Assembly: GCA_031551635.1 (NCBI GenBank)
Contig: JAVBNH010000014.1
Coordinates: 1 to 41,858, forward strand
DNA: 41,858 nt
DNA from: JAVBNH01 sp031551635
GTDB lineage: Bacteria; Bacillota; Clostridia; Oscillospirales; Acutalibacteraceae
Direction: 5' to 3'
This document shows positions 23,427-31,864 of the stretch, piece by piece. A program made the translations under genes and the position numbers. The notes beneath the pieces were generated by a model. That model ran no database searches. It worked only from the letters and a program-made list of their open reading frames with translations, and was not told where the DNA came from. The number at the start of each line of letters is the position of its first letter. Within the stretch, counting starts at the first letter, position 1.

Positions 23427-25127
23427 TTGGCAAAAGCAAAACAGCGAATTGATTTAAAAAATACTTCCATGAAGGAAATTATAGCTTTCTCAATGCTGCC
23501 GTTCGGACTGCTGACCTTGCAGAATGTCCTCGGTAGCGTTTTAAATGTCTATTTTTCGGATGTTTTGGGTCTCGGTCTTGTCGCGACAGGGCTTATTCTT
23601 GCGGCTTCAAAGCTTTGGGATGCGGTAAATGACCCGATGATGGGAATGCTGGTTGACAGAACCAGGACTAAATGGGGAAAATGCCGTCCGTATTTATTAT
23701 TTATGTTTTTCCCTCTTATGGTCTCGCTTGCCTTGCTTTTTTCGCCTATTGACCTGGGCGGACGTTTTGGCAGCTTTACTTTAAATCAGTTAGACCTTGA
23801 GGCGACACTATCGACAATTAATAACGGCTTTCATTTTGTCAGAGTCCCCGGCCCTTCTATTTCAACCGGAAACCTGATATTCGCGATGGTTTCATATCTC
23901 TTGTTTTATACCTTCAACACCTCGGTGGATATTCCGTATCAGGGCTTGACACCGCTGGTTTTTACCGACAGCAAGTCACGAGTGAAGGCTATCGCTATAT
24001 CCTCAATTGTCGGCAGCTTCGGCACAATTCTCCCCTCGATTATCTTTATGCCGATGGTGCAGTCTTTCGGAAAATCTTCGGGAAACGAACGCATGGGGTA
24101 TTTTATAGCCTCGATTGTTTTTGCGCTTTTCGGCGGCACTGCAATTTTTATCTCATTTTTCGGAATCAAAGAAAAGGTTCATTTGAAATCAAAAAAACTG
24201 AAGTACATAGATTCAATAAAAATCCTTTTTAGAAACAAAAATACAAAAATTCTTATTTCTGTGGCTTTTTTCAGCTCTATTACTAATCTCGGAGCTATGT
24301 TTCTTATGTATTTTTGTAAATGGAACTGCTACGGAATCATTGATTTCGCGGCGATTTCGGCATGGATAGGCGAAACCTTCGGGCTTAAAAATGTTGTGTT
24401 GTCTGACATGGGCGTGCTTTTCCCCCTTCTAAATATCAGCAGCGGAATTTCGTATATGCTGTCTATGGCCATAGTCCCGGCGCTGTTGAAGCGCATGGAC
24501 AAAAAGAAACTTTTTATCTGGCAGAGTTTGATTTTCGCAGTTGCGGATATTTTTACCTTTGTTGTCTGTAAATATGTTTTTCCTTACGACAGCCCCGATT
24601 TGTCCATGGCGCGAATAGGTCTCGGGATTTACGCCCTGCTGCGTTTCTTCACTAATTTCCCTGTCGGAATGAGTACAGTATTATTAACTGCAATTTTCTC
24701 TGACACAGTCGATTCCATTGAGATGGAATCGGGCGAAAGGCTTGAGGGCGTTACATTTTCCTTCAAGAGCCTTGTCAATAAATTCGGTATTGCCGGTTTT
24801 AACCTTATTATGATGCAGATAGTCAATATGTTTGGCTATGATAAGCTTGTTCAACTCTCTTCCGAACGAAGCGCGCTTGAGGCGGCGGGTCAGGTTCTCC
24901 CGCGCAGCGCGGTACTCGCTCACAGCTCAACCCTGACGGCAATGTTTTTCTGCGTTAGCGCACTCGGCGCCCTAGGTCTTGTTTTGCAAGCGATTCCTAT
25001 GTTTAAATATAAATTTGACGAGAACGAATATGAGGAGAAGCTGAAGATTTTCAGGGATGAGAAGGACAAAAAGCTGCAGGCTGAAATTGATGCAGCCCTA
25101 TCGGAAAAATCTGAAGTTAAGGTATAA
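23427..25127 (+). CDS. GPH-family sugar:cation symporter
   Basis: A 566-aa major-facilitator transporter with about twelve membrane helices. The signature is AASKLWDAVNDPMMGMLVDR followed by TRTKWGKCRPYLL, characteristic of the glycoside-pentoside-hexuronide family (MelB type), which imports oligosaccharides or uronides with Na+ or H+. It is longer than the usual 450-480 residues owing to insertions after helix 3 and between helices 7 and 9, and has a charged C-terminal coiled tail. The start is TTG 23427 (MAKAKQR): GGAGGG lies 6 nt upstream; an in-frame TTG at 23394 has no such site. It is coupled to the next gene by a 1-nt overlap. Confidence 0.85.
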   Translation: MAKAKQRIDLKNTSMKEIIAFSMLPFGLLTLQNVLGSVLNVYFSDVLGLGLVATGLILAASKLWDAVNDPMMGMLVDRTRTKWGKCRPYLLFMFFPLMVSLALLFSPIDLGGRFGSFTLNQLDLEATLSTINNGFHFVRVPGPSISTGNLIFAMVSYLLFYTFNTSVDIPYQGLTPLVFTDSKSRVKAIAISSIVGSFGTILPSIIFMPMVQSFGKSSGNERMGYFIASIVFALFGGTAIFISFFGIKEKVHLKSKKLKYIDSIKILFRNKNTKILISVAFFSSITNLGAMFLMYFCKWNCYGIIDFAAISAWIGETFGLKNVVLSDMGVLFPLLNISSGISYMLSMAIVPALLKRMDKKKLFIWQSLIFAVADIFTFVVCKYVFPYDSPDLSMARIGLGIYALLRFFTNFPVGMSTVLLTAIFSDTVDSIEMESGERLEGVTFSFKSLVNKFGIAGFNLIMMQIVNMFGYDKLVQLSSERSALEAAGQVLPRSAVLAHSSTLTAMFFCVSALGALGLVLQAIPMFKYKFDENEYEEKLKIFRDEKDKKLQAEIDAALSEKSEVKV

Positions 25128-26275
25128 TGAACTGTATAAACCATACACCTCTGCCGCTTAAAAATATTGTGAAGCAGGAAGGAAATTTCTTTTTCGGATA
25201 TAATGATAACAAGGCTTTTGATGAAAGCGGGCGTTATCATCTCTTGCACCGCACCGATTTTTGGGACAGGCTACCCGCGCCCGGTGACACAGCGGGTCTC
25301 GGATTTTCGGATGTGGAAAGTGGTGAATACCACGAATTCGCCCACACCTCTTCTTTTAATTTTCAACAGGGCTCGATGCTTGAATGGCTTGGGAATGCCG
25401 AGAATACCGCCGTATATAATACTTTTTCCGACGGCGCTGACCGCGGAGTGATTCACATAATAAAAAATGACCGCAAACGCCTGACTGACAGAGCGTTTGC
25501 GGATGTTTCTCCTGACGGAAAGCTTGCACTATCGATTAATTTTTCACGCATTTATGACTTCCGGAAGGTATGCGGTTACCCTAATATTCCTGACAGATAT
25601 GCCTGTGAGCCGGCGCCGGCGAATGACGGTATTTTTCTCGTTGACCTGAGTAATGGCAACAGCCGTCAGATATTAAGCTATGAGCAGCTGTATGAAATTT
25701 TTAATAAAAACAGACCTCTCGAAAAAATTGTCGTCAATCATATTAATTTCAGCCCTGATTCAAAAAGGTTTATATTCCTTCTGCGTACATTTCCTTCAGA
25801 AGCTAACGGAAATTGCTGGCAGACAGCGGTCGGGACGGCTGATATAAACGGCGAAAAGATTTGTAAGCTGTCAGACTACGGTTATACCTCGCACTACGAC
25901 TGGAAGAATGCTAAAGAAATCCTCATGCACACAGAACGCGGCGGTGAGCGAAATTTGTTTTTGGTGAAGGATTTGAGCGGCGAATATTCTCCTTTATCGG
26001 AAAAATATTTTAAAAAAGATGTACACTGCAGATATTCACCTGACCGGTGTTTTGTGCTCACTGACGGTTATGAGGATAATGACAGCTTTCGACATCTGGG
26101 TCTTTATAATGTCGAAAAGGATTTATTAACTCCGCTTGTTTCTGTTTTTTCTGACCCTAGAGCAAAAGGAGATATCCGCTGTGACCTTCACGGGCGCTGG
26201 AGCCCGGACGGCAAAATGATTTCTTTTGATTCAACACACGAGGGTAAAAGGGGAGTTTATTTGCTCAGCGTATAA
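25127..26275 (+). CDS. Beta-propeller protein, possibly oligogalacturonate lyase-like
   Basis: A 382-aa protein without signal peptide, made of repeating beta-sheet blades with TolB/WD40-like S-P-D-G/S-K turns (ADVSPDGKLALS, INFSPDSKRFIF, RWSPDGKMISFDSTHEG). Conserved histidines (GYTSHYDW, DLHGRWS, THEG) could bind metal. Oligogalacturonate lyases (PL22) are cytoplasmic seven-bladed propellers and in enterobacteria accompany a GPH-family importer of oligogalacturonides; the same pairing here supports that idea. The family match is by eye, and a different glycan-active or non-catalytic propeller is possible. Start ATG overlaps the transporter stop (TAATG). Its stop is 4 nt from a convergent gene with no terminator between. 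Confidence 0.55.
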   Translation: MNCINHTPLPLKNIVKQEGNFFFGYNDNKAFDESGRYHLLHRTDFWDRLPAPGDTAGLGFSDVESGEYHEFAHTSSFNFQQGSMLEWLGNAENTAVYNTFSDGADRGVIHIIKNDRKRLTDRAFADVSPDGKLALSINFSRIYDFRKVCGYPNIPDRYACEPAPANDGIFLVDLSNGNSRQILSYEQLYEIFNKNRPLEKIVVNHINFSPDSKRFIFLLRTFPSEANGNCWQTAVGTADINGEKICKLSDYGYTSHYDWKNAKEILMHTERGGERNLFLVKDLSGEYSPLSEKYFKKDVHCRYSPDRCFVLTDGYEDNDSFRHLGLYNVEKDLLTPLVSVFSDPRAKGDIRCDLHGRWSPDGKMISFDSTHEGKRGVYLLSV

Positions 26276-26279
26276 TAGA

Positions 26280-27044
26280 TTAATAGATATCAAACATTTT
26301 TGTCTTAATAAACAGTATTGTCGAGGCAAGCAGAATCTGCGCTGAAAAATAAGTTATAATATTGAAGCATTTGAGAGGGAAGTTTTCCTTCTCTTTTTTG
26401 TTAAACAGCAATATTCCGAGGGTAGCATCGGAACAGACAAAGAGAAGCGAGCCAATAATAAGTATTATTGATGTTAACACGGTGTAGTTGTTGTTCGGGT
26501 CTGTGAGAGAAAAATAATTGATGGCGAAGGAGCTTGCCTTAACGAGCATCGTAAGCAAAATCAAGGTGTACACGGCAACGGGAGCTGCCAGAATTATATT
26601 GATTTTAAGTTTTTTGCGGACTACATAAACAAGTGCAACGGCGAATAACAACAAAACTATGACAATGTCAGTAATTCTCAAAAACGGTTTGCCGCTGAAG
26701 AAAAAAGTCCAGGCTTTATGGTAAGCCAAAAGGTAAAAAACATGTCCTAAAAAGAAAAAACCAAGTCCGGTAAAGAAATAGGCTTTACCGTTTCCGGCGT
26801 GAAGCGAAAAATCGCCGAGCCATGATGCGATAAGCGCCCAGAGAATATATACGGCGTATTCAGTGCCGTTTTTCCCGAGTCTGAATGAGAGAAAACCGAC
26901 AGCGATAAACATGGTGGCGCAAACCATCTTCAAGGCAAGTGATTTTTTTGATTTTCCCGGTCTCTGCGCTTGCAGGTACAATGGGACGAAGCAGCCGCAG
27001 ATAATTACAGCTGCTGCATAGAGACACCACAAAAAAACATTCAT
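26280..27044 (-). CDS. YhhN/TMEM86-family membrane protein (lysoplasmalogenase-like)
   Basis: A 254-aa protein with about eight membrane helices. Conserved YhhN features are visible: ASWLGDFSLH, the FFFLGHVFYLLAY segment and GSLLFVCSDATLGI with the S-D pair. Members such as TMEM86 hydrolyse the vinyl-ether bond of lysoplasmalogens. Plasmalogens are common in anaerobic Clostridia, so such an activity would make sense. It is the last gene of a leftward four-gene run, 31 nt after the GDPD-fold gene. Activity is inferred from family only. Confidence 0.7.
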   Translation of the reverse strand: MNVFLWCLYAAAVIICGCFVPLYLQAQRPGKSKKSLALKMVCATMFIAVGFLSFRLGKNGTEYAVYILWALIASWLGDFSLHAGNGKAYFFTGLGFFFLGHVFYLLAYHKAWTFFFSGKPFLRITDIVIVLLLFAVALVYVVRKKLKINIILAAPVAVYTLILLTMLVKASSFAINYFSLTDPNNNYTVLTSIILIIGSLLFVCSDATLGILLFNKKEKENFPLKCFNIITYFSAQILLASTILFIKTKMFDIY

Positions 27045-27075
27045 TACAGCTCAATCCTTTTCATAAAACCTGAGT

Positions 27076-28353
27076 TTATTTCTTTTTTCTCTTTTTAAAG
27101 GTATAAACCTGAGCAGAAACTACAGCAGTGACTGCTAAAATTACAATTATTATTCGCGGCAGGGTTATTGTGACACCTGACTTGCCCTCAGTAATTTCAG
27201 AATAATGCAGCTCGATATTGTCAACGGAGCTTTGCAGCTGATAACAGGCGTCCAAAAGCGTTGTCTCGCCCGCAAAGCCGCGGCTTATAAGGCTTTTCGC
27301 GTTTTCAGTCGCCTTATTATAGCTTCGGCTGAAGTCGGTAACAATATCCTTTGCTTGCGGCATAGTAAAGCCGGAATCTATTTGTGCCTTCAAAGCAATG
27401 AGACTATCCATTGCAGTTAATGTTTTTTTAATATAATTAACTAGCTCACGGGGAAAATCAGTAATAATAATACTGTATCCCCTGTCCGCTAAATCGTTCC
27501 ACCAGATTTCGCTATCTGTCTTTTGACCGCAAAGCTCAGGCGTTGCAGGTGAGGCGGCGGCGCGTCCTTTGTCAGTGAATTTACCTGTTACGACTTCCTG
27601 AAAATTCATTCCGTAAGGGTTGTTTGTCGTCATGAAAACTGCATCACCGCCAAGAGCCATAAAACCCTTAACATAAGAGGTTGCGGAAAAGACGACATTA
27701 CCCTTAAAATATCCCATTGTCATCGGTTTTTCGGAAAGTGAATCAACCCACTGTTTAACCTCAGCAGGTTTTGTACGAGTCAGTAAAATAACGCTGCCAA
27801 GCTTTCCGGATTCTTTTGCAAGAGTATAAACATCATCACGCAGTGTCCAGTCAAAGTCAAGCAGCAGTAGGCTTTTGCTTATCGTGTTAATTACTTCAGC
27901 AAGCCGCGGAATACTGTATCCCGTCTGCTCGGCTATCGCTCCGCCCTGCTTTGAAAGCAGCTTGAGATTAACGATTTCATTAAGTGTCATTTCACTGACA
28001 AGAGTTTTGTCAGTATTTATATTATAGCAGGTTCTGGTGACGGTTTCATCCTCCATGAGAATTAAATTACCGTCCTTTGTCTTTTTGATGTCAATTTCGA
28101 TAATATCCGCGCCTATTTCTTCGGCTGACAGTACCGCCTCAAGCGAGTTTTCGGGATATGTATGCCAGTCGCCCTTGCGCGAGCAGGACATAATTCTGCC
28201 GCCTGGGTCTTTATAAATCTCAGCCTTATCTGTTTCGCCGGCGAAGCCGGAAGGGGAATCAGTCGGAAGCGCGCTAATAGAAAATGCAAAGGATGCCACA
28301 ATAAACAGTGCTGCAATCAAGTAAACAAGTGATTTTTTTACGATTTTTTTCAT
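27076..28353 (-). CDS. Membrane-anchored GDPD-fold protein lacking catalytic histidines
   Basis: A 425-aa protein: signal peptide or N-terminal helix (KKSLVYLIAALFIVASFAFS), a glycerophosphodiester phosphodiesterase fold, and a C-terminal membrane helix followed by KKRKKK. GDPD motifs are plain (YPENSLEAV, GADIIEIDIKKTKDGNLILM, ITDFP), but the catalytic HRG histidine is Ser (CSRKGDW) and the HD histidine is Glu (MEDETVTRT), while the metal-binding E-I-D is kept. It may be a binding protein or an enzyme with altered chemistry. ATG 28353 (MKKIVKK) has GAAAGG upstream, preferred over 28401. It lies 28 nt after the lipoprotein gene. Confidence 0.78.
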   Translation of the reverse strand: MKKIVKKSLVYLIAALFIVASFAFSISALPTDSPSGFAGETDKAEIYKDPGGRIMSCSRKGDWHTYPENSLEAVLSAEEIGADIIEIDIKKTKDGNLILMEDETVTRTCYNINTDKTLVSEMTLNEIVNLKLLSKQGGAIAEQTGYSIPRLAEVINTISKSLLLLDFDWTLRDDVYTLAKESGKLGSVILLTRTKPAEVKQWVDSLSEKPMTMGYFKGNVVFSATSYVKGFMALGGDAVFMTTNNPYGMNFQEVVTGKFTDKGRAAASPATPELCGQKTDSEIWWNDLADRGYSIIITDFPRELVNYIKKTLTAMDSLIALKAQIDSGFTMPQAKDIVTDFSRSYNKATENAKSLISRGFAGETTLLDACYQLQSSVDNIELHYSEITEGKSGVTITLPRIIIVILAVTAVVSAQVYTFKKRKKK

Positions 28354-28381
28354 TAAAAAAAGCCTTTCAATTTGTTTTTTC

Positions 28382-29266
28382 TCATTCCCAATCAAAGTCA
28401 TAAAAATACAGGTGATTTTTTATCGTCGCGGTACCGTTGAGGAAGCCCGACTTTAAGCCTAAAAGATTTATTTCCGCAGCTGCAGAAAGGTATGCCGTGA
28501 TATGCTGCTCCATCGACTCAATTTGCATCGTTTTAGCGTTGATTTTACATTTCAGAAGGCAATCCCTGTATAAAAAATCCAGTTTCAATGCGTCCTTGTC
28601 AATAACAAAAACATATTTTTTAACAATGTCCAGAACCTCAGAACGGATAAAAGGTGTCATAATTTGCCCGAAACCGGGAGAATTTTCCTCAGCATTTATA
28701 ACATCGGCAAATTTCAAAGTAATCTCATAAAAATCATCTTTTTTATCATATTCAGCGGAGGAGATACAGTCATAATTTTTTTCAAGAACACAAGCAAAGT
28801 CCTTATTGTAAACCGGGAAAAGGAGGTTTATTCTTTCTCTGCTGCCTTTCGCAACGGTTTTTGCTTTTGACGCAAAGGCATCAGATTCGCTAGTTAAAAC
28901 ATTTTCGGCTACTATATCAAGCACCCTGTCGGCAATTCCGGTAAAATCTCCCGTATCGATTTCTGTGATTTCCTGCCATTCAGATTTTGTAAACCCCGCG
29001 CTTTTTTCCTTGACCATATTCGCGGCTTCTCTGTAAAGCTCAGCGGCTTTTTTGATTTTATACAGCTCTATAATATTTCTATCGTTTTCGTTGGTTTCAA
29101 ATTCTGAGTCAGTGCTGCTTGCTTTAGAAATATCAGCGTTTTTATCCGTAACCGCACTCACAGTCGCGGTGGTCTGTTTTCCGGTTTCTATCCCCGAATT
29201 GCCGTTGCAGGAGCATAATAACAGGATAACAAAAATAAGCAGTATTGATATAATTCTTTTTGTCAT
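28382..29266 (-). CDS. Lipoprotein of unknown function
   Basis: A 294-aa protein with a lipoprotein signal (MTKRIISILLIFVILLLCSC; lipobox L-C-S-C), a Thr/Ser/Asp linker, and a mixed alpha/beta domain rich in Lys, Glu and Tyr with no motif I recognise. It would be tethered to the outer face of the membrane. ATG 29266 is chosen; a GTG at 29281 in the same frame is closer to AAAGG and cannot be ruled out. It is second in the leftward run, 18 nt after the TVP38 gene, so probably shares its function. Confidence 0.7.
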   Translation of the reverse strand: MTKRIISILLIFVILLLCSCNGNSGIETGKQTTATVSAVTDKNADISKASSTDSEFETNENDRNIIELYKIKKAAELYREAANMVKEKSAGFTKSEWQEITEIDTGDFTGIADRVLDIVAENVLTSESDAFASKAKTVAKGSRERINLLFPVYNKDFACVLEKNYDCISSAEYDKKDDFYEITLKFADVINAEENSPGFGQIMTPFIRSEVLDIVKKYVFVIDKDALKLDFLYRDCLLKCKINAKTMQIESMEQHITAYLSAAAEINLLGLKSGFLNGTATIKNHLYFYDFDWE

Positions 29267-29284
29267 AACAGTAATCAGCACCTT

Positions 29285-29977
29285 TTATTGATTTTTGTCG
29301 TCTTTCTTTTCCCTTCGCCTGTCAATTATTAGCTTTTTTATCAAATAATAAACAACGCCTACAGGTATTGACATCACGAGCAAAAGAATGATTTTGTCAA
29401 GCGGTATCCAGTCAAAAGCCGCGCTTCCGAGTATTGTAAACGCGATAACACGCGGCGCGAGACCGACGAAGGAAAGCACAGCATATTTTGGAAAGCCTAC
29501 ACCCGATGCGCCGTAAAAAAGGCTTACAAAATCAATGGGGAAGGCAGGCAAAAGCCTTATAGTAAAAAGTATTTTTGAGTTTTCCTGAATATTCATCTGC
29601 AAGAGCTTATTACCGTTTTTCTTTTTTGCGATAAATTTTCTGACCGTCTCGCCGCCGAGAAACCTGCCCAAAAAGTAGGTTATCGTAATTTCGAGAAGAA
29701 TTCCGGTCATATTTATAACGCTTGCGGTGAAGCCGTCATAAATAACGCCTACAGCGACATAAATCAGTGACGCGGGAAGCACAAATACAAGTGATTTCAT
29801 CACATAAACCCCGAGAATTATAGCCACTGATACCCAATAATCATCAATTTGTCCCAGAAGAGCGTTTACATCGAGATTTTTCAGCTTGTCATAATTAATA
29901 ATCGCAATTGTGAACAGTGAAAGTGCTATTGCCGATTTAAAAAGAACCAAGAGAGTCTCTTTTGTTTTTTTGTTCAT
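29285..29977 (-). CDS. TVP38/TMEM64-family membrane protein (VTT domain)
   Basis: A 230-aa polytopic protein with the VTT core: a first helix, the segment FLGRFLGGETVRKFIAKK, and the diagnostic RLLPAFPIDFVSLFYGASGVGFPKYAVLSFVGLAPR. Related DedA and VTT proteins are membrane-lipid scramblases or flippases, including undecaprenyl-phosphate and phosphatidylethanolamine recycling. The tail is very basic (DRRREKKDDKNQ). It leads a leftward run of four genes from the promoter at 30064-30092. Confidence 0.85.
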   Translation of the reverse strand: MNKKTKETLLVLFKSAIALSLFTIAIINYDKLKNLDVNALLGQIDDYWVSVAIILGVYVMKSLVFVLPASLIYVAVGVIYDGFTASVINMTGILLEITITYFLGRFLGGETVRKFIAKKKNGNKLLQMNIQENSKILFTIRLLPAFPIDFVSLFYGASGVGFPKYAVLSFVGLAPRVIAFTILGSAAFDWIPLDKIILLLVMSIPVGVVYYLIKKLIIDRRREKKDDKNQ

Positions 29978-30063
29978 ATTAAGAATATCCCTAAATAATA
30001 AAAATGAATTACCATATTAAAAACTAACGAGAATGATAATAAAAATATGTTAATACAAAGTAT

Positions 30064-30092
30064 AGTATATGTTAATTATTATGAAAATGCAA
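30064..30092 (-). promoter_or_regulatory. Promoter of the TVP38-lipoprotein-GDPD-YhhN run
   Basis: Minus-strand TTGCAT (30087-30092) and TATACT (30064-30069) are separated by 17 bp, about 85 nt before the TVP38 start. It lies in the 319-nt divergent gap 29978-30296, which otherwise holds repeat copy 4 and no gene. Confidence 0.6.
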
Positions 30093-30178
30093 GCAAAACG
30101 CTGATATTTCATTTTTGTTTATTTACTTTTGTCCTTGTATGTGTTAGTATTAACAATGGATTTATATGACATCTGCCT

Positions 30179-30253
30179 AACGTGGGCTTGGCTTGCCAAG
30201 CCCACAACCCAAGACTTGTTTTTTTAATGAGCTTTCAGCTCATTAAGGTACTA
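30179..30253 (-). repeat. Dispersed structured repeat, copy 4 (inverted)
   Basis: Reverse-complement copy of the repeat at 7641: the large hairpin (CGTGGGCTTGG...CCAAGCCCAC) comes first, then AACCCAAGACTTG, a T-run, and GAGCTTTCAGCTC with AAGGTACTAA at the end. Both hairpins are intact. It lies about 40 bp before the radical SAM gene. Confidence 0.85.
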
Positions 30254-30296
30254 ATTAATGGTTTTAAATAGATATTTACTTAAGTGAGGTCGAATA

Positions 30297-31709
30297 ATGG
30301 AAGTCAAGAACAATATCACACGCGCCGCCGCAAAAACGGTTCTGAAAAAAGCATTGAAATACATAGATAAAAACCCTGAGGAAAATCTAATAAAGATGAT
30401 TGACACCGGAAAAAGCCTTTTCGGCAGTATGTTTCCGTCGGAAACCCTTGAAAAAATCCGTGCGGGTGTTGAAAATAAGGATAATATTTTCAGAAATCTC
30501 GGTTTGAGCCTTCTGAGCGACATTGACAGGGGAGTACTTGAGCATATGCTTCTCACTCTCGGAATTGAATGCGCTTATCTTGGCACAAAGACTGTCAGGG
30601 CAAACAGAGATAAGTATAACTGTAACATTCCCTTTCAGATTCTTTTTGACCCCACAAGCGCTTGCAACCTGAAATGCAAGGGCTGCTGGTCGGCGGAATA
30701 CGGTCATCTTCAGTCACTGACGCTTGAGGAAATGCTCAGCATAGTCTCACAGGGCAAGGAGCTCGGCGCTCACATATATATGTTTACCGGCGGCGAGCCG
30801 CTAATCAGGAAGGCTGATATTTTTACTCTCTGTGAAAAAAACCCGGACTGCGTTTTCCTCGCTTACACCAACGGTACACTTGTTGACCAGGCTTTCTGCG
30901 AGGAGATGAACAGGCTGGGCAATCTCACTCTTGCGCTGAGTATTGAAGGTTTTGAAGCTTCTAATGACCTTCGCCGCGGTGAGGGTACCTATGACAAGGT
31001 TATCAAAGCTATGGATTTGCTCAAGAAGAATAAATGTCTGTTCGGTCTGTCTGTGTGCTACACTAGCCAGAATATGGACTGCGTCACAAGCGATGAATTC
31101 ATTGATTTAATGATAGAAAAAGGCGCGAAATACGCCTGGTATTTCAACTATATGCCAGTCGGAACAAAGGCCGATGTCGAGCTGATTCCGAAGCCCTATC
31201 AGAGAAAGCACATGTATTTCTGGATTCGCAAAATGAGAAACGGAAACAGTGGTAAACCCCTGATGATAGTTGACTTTCAGGACGACGGCGAATTTGTCGG
31301 CGGCTGTATCGCCGGCGGCAGAAACTATTTTCACATCAACTCAGCCGGAGATATTGAGCCCTGCGTTTTTATTCATTATTCTGACTCGAATATCAGAACA
31401 CATACACTTCTTGAGGCGCTTCAGAACCCGTTGTTTATGGCTTATCACAAGAATCAACCCTTTAACGACAATCACCTCAGACCCTGCCCGATGCTCGAAA
31501 ATCCGGAATTCCTGAGGAAAATGGTTAAGGAAACCGGCGCGAAGTCTACGGATTTGATTGCAAGCGAGGAAGTCGATATTCTTTGCGGAAAATGTGATGA
31601 ATTCGCTCTTGAATGGCAGCCGGTTGCAGATGAAATCTGGAACACGACAAAGCACCCGAAAACACATACCATGTACGCCCGTGACGGCGGTAAATCGAAA
31701 AGGCAATAA
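30297..31709 (+). CDS. Radical SAM protein with C-terminal cysteine-rich (SPASM-like) region
   Basis: A 470-aa enzyme. A helical N-terminus of about 110 residues precedes the radical SAM core with the cluster motif C123-NLK-C127-KG-C130, YMFTGGEPLI, and ALSIEGFEASNDLRRGEGTYDKV. The C-terminal part has further cysteines (GGCIAGG, IEPCVFIHY, RPCPML, CGKC) that may bind extra Fe-S clusters as in SPASM/twitch proteins. Such enzymes modify peptides or other substrates by radical chemistry. No small precursor peptide gene is next to it in the window, so the substrate is unknown. Start follows TGAGGTCG. Confidence 0.85.
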   Translation: MEVKNNITRAAAKTVLKKALKYIDKNPEENLIKMIDTGKSLFGSMFPSETLEKIRAGVENKDNIFRNLGLSLLSDIDRGVLEHMLLTLGIECAYLGTKTVRANRDKYNCNIPFQILFDPTSACNLKCKGCWSAEYGHLQSLTLEEMLSIVSQGKELGAHIYMFTGGEPLIRKADIFTLCEKNPDCVFLAYTNGTLVDQAFCEEMNRLGNLTLALSIEGFEASNDLRRGEGTYDKVIKAMDLLKKNKCLFGLSVCYTSQNMDCVTSDEFIDLMIEKGAKYAWYFNYMPVGTKADVELIPKPYQRKHMYFWIRKMRNGNSGKPLMIVDFQDDGEFVGGCIAGGRNYFHINSAGDIEPCVFIHYSDSNIRTHTLLEALQNPLFMAYHKNQPFNDNHLRPCPMLENPEFLRKMVKETGAKSTDLIASEEVDILCGKCDEFALEWQPVADEIWNTTKHPKTHTMYARDGGKSKRQ

Positions 31710-31713
31710 TAAT

Positions 31714-31747
31714 CAGGATACAGGTTTACAGGAGACAGGATTCAGGG
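31714..31747. repeat. CAGGATACAGG-type short degenerate repeat
   Basis: Four to five imperfect copies of an ACAGG(AN) unit follow the radical SAM stop (CAGGATACAGG, TTTACAGGAGACAGGA, TTCAGGG). It resembles in character the TACAGTG repeats after proS but not in sequence. Confidence 0.5.
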
Positions 31748-31828
31748 TTGTAACATTAAACACTGATAAAAACATTGAGAGACTTGCGAGGATTTTTTTT
31801 GCATTTTTCACTTATAATAATTAAAAAT

Positions 31829-31857
31829 GCGGCAGATTTTATCTGCCGCGTGATTTT
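31829..31857. terminator. Terminator between the radical SAM gene and the convergent beta-helix gene
   Basis: GCGGCAGAT-TTT-ATCTGCCGC is a perfect 9-bp stem followed by GTGATTTTTT, with A-rich sequence on the other side. It can serve both convergent genes. Confidence 0.75.
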
Positions 31858-31864
31858 TTGTTGC

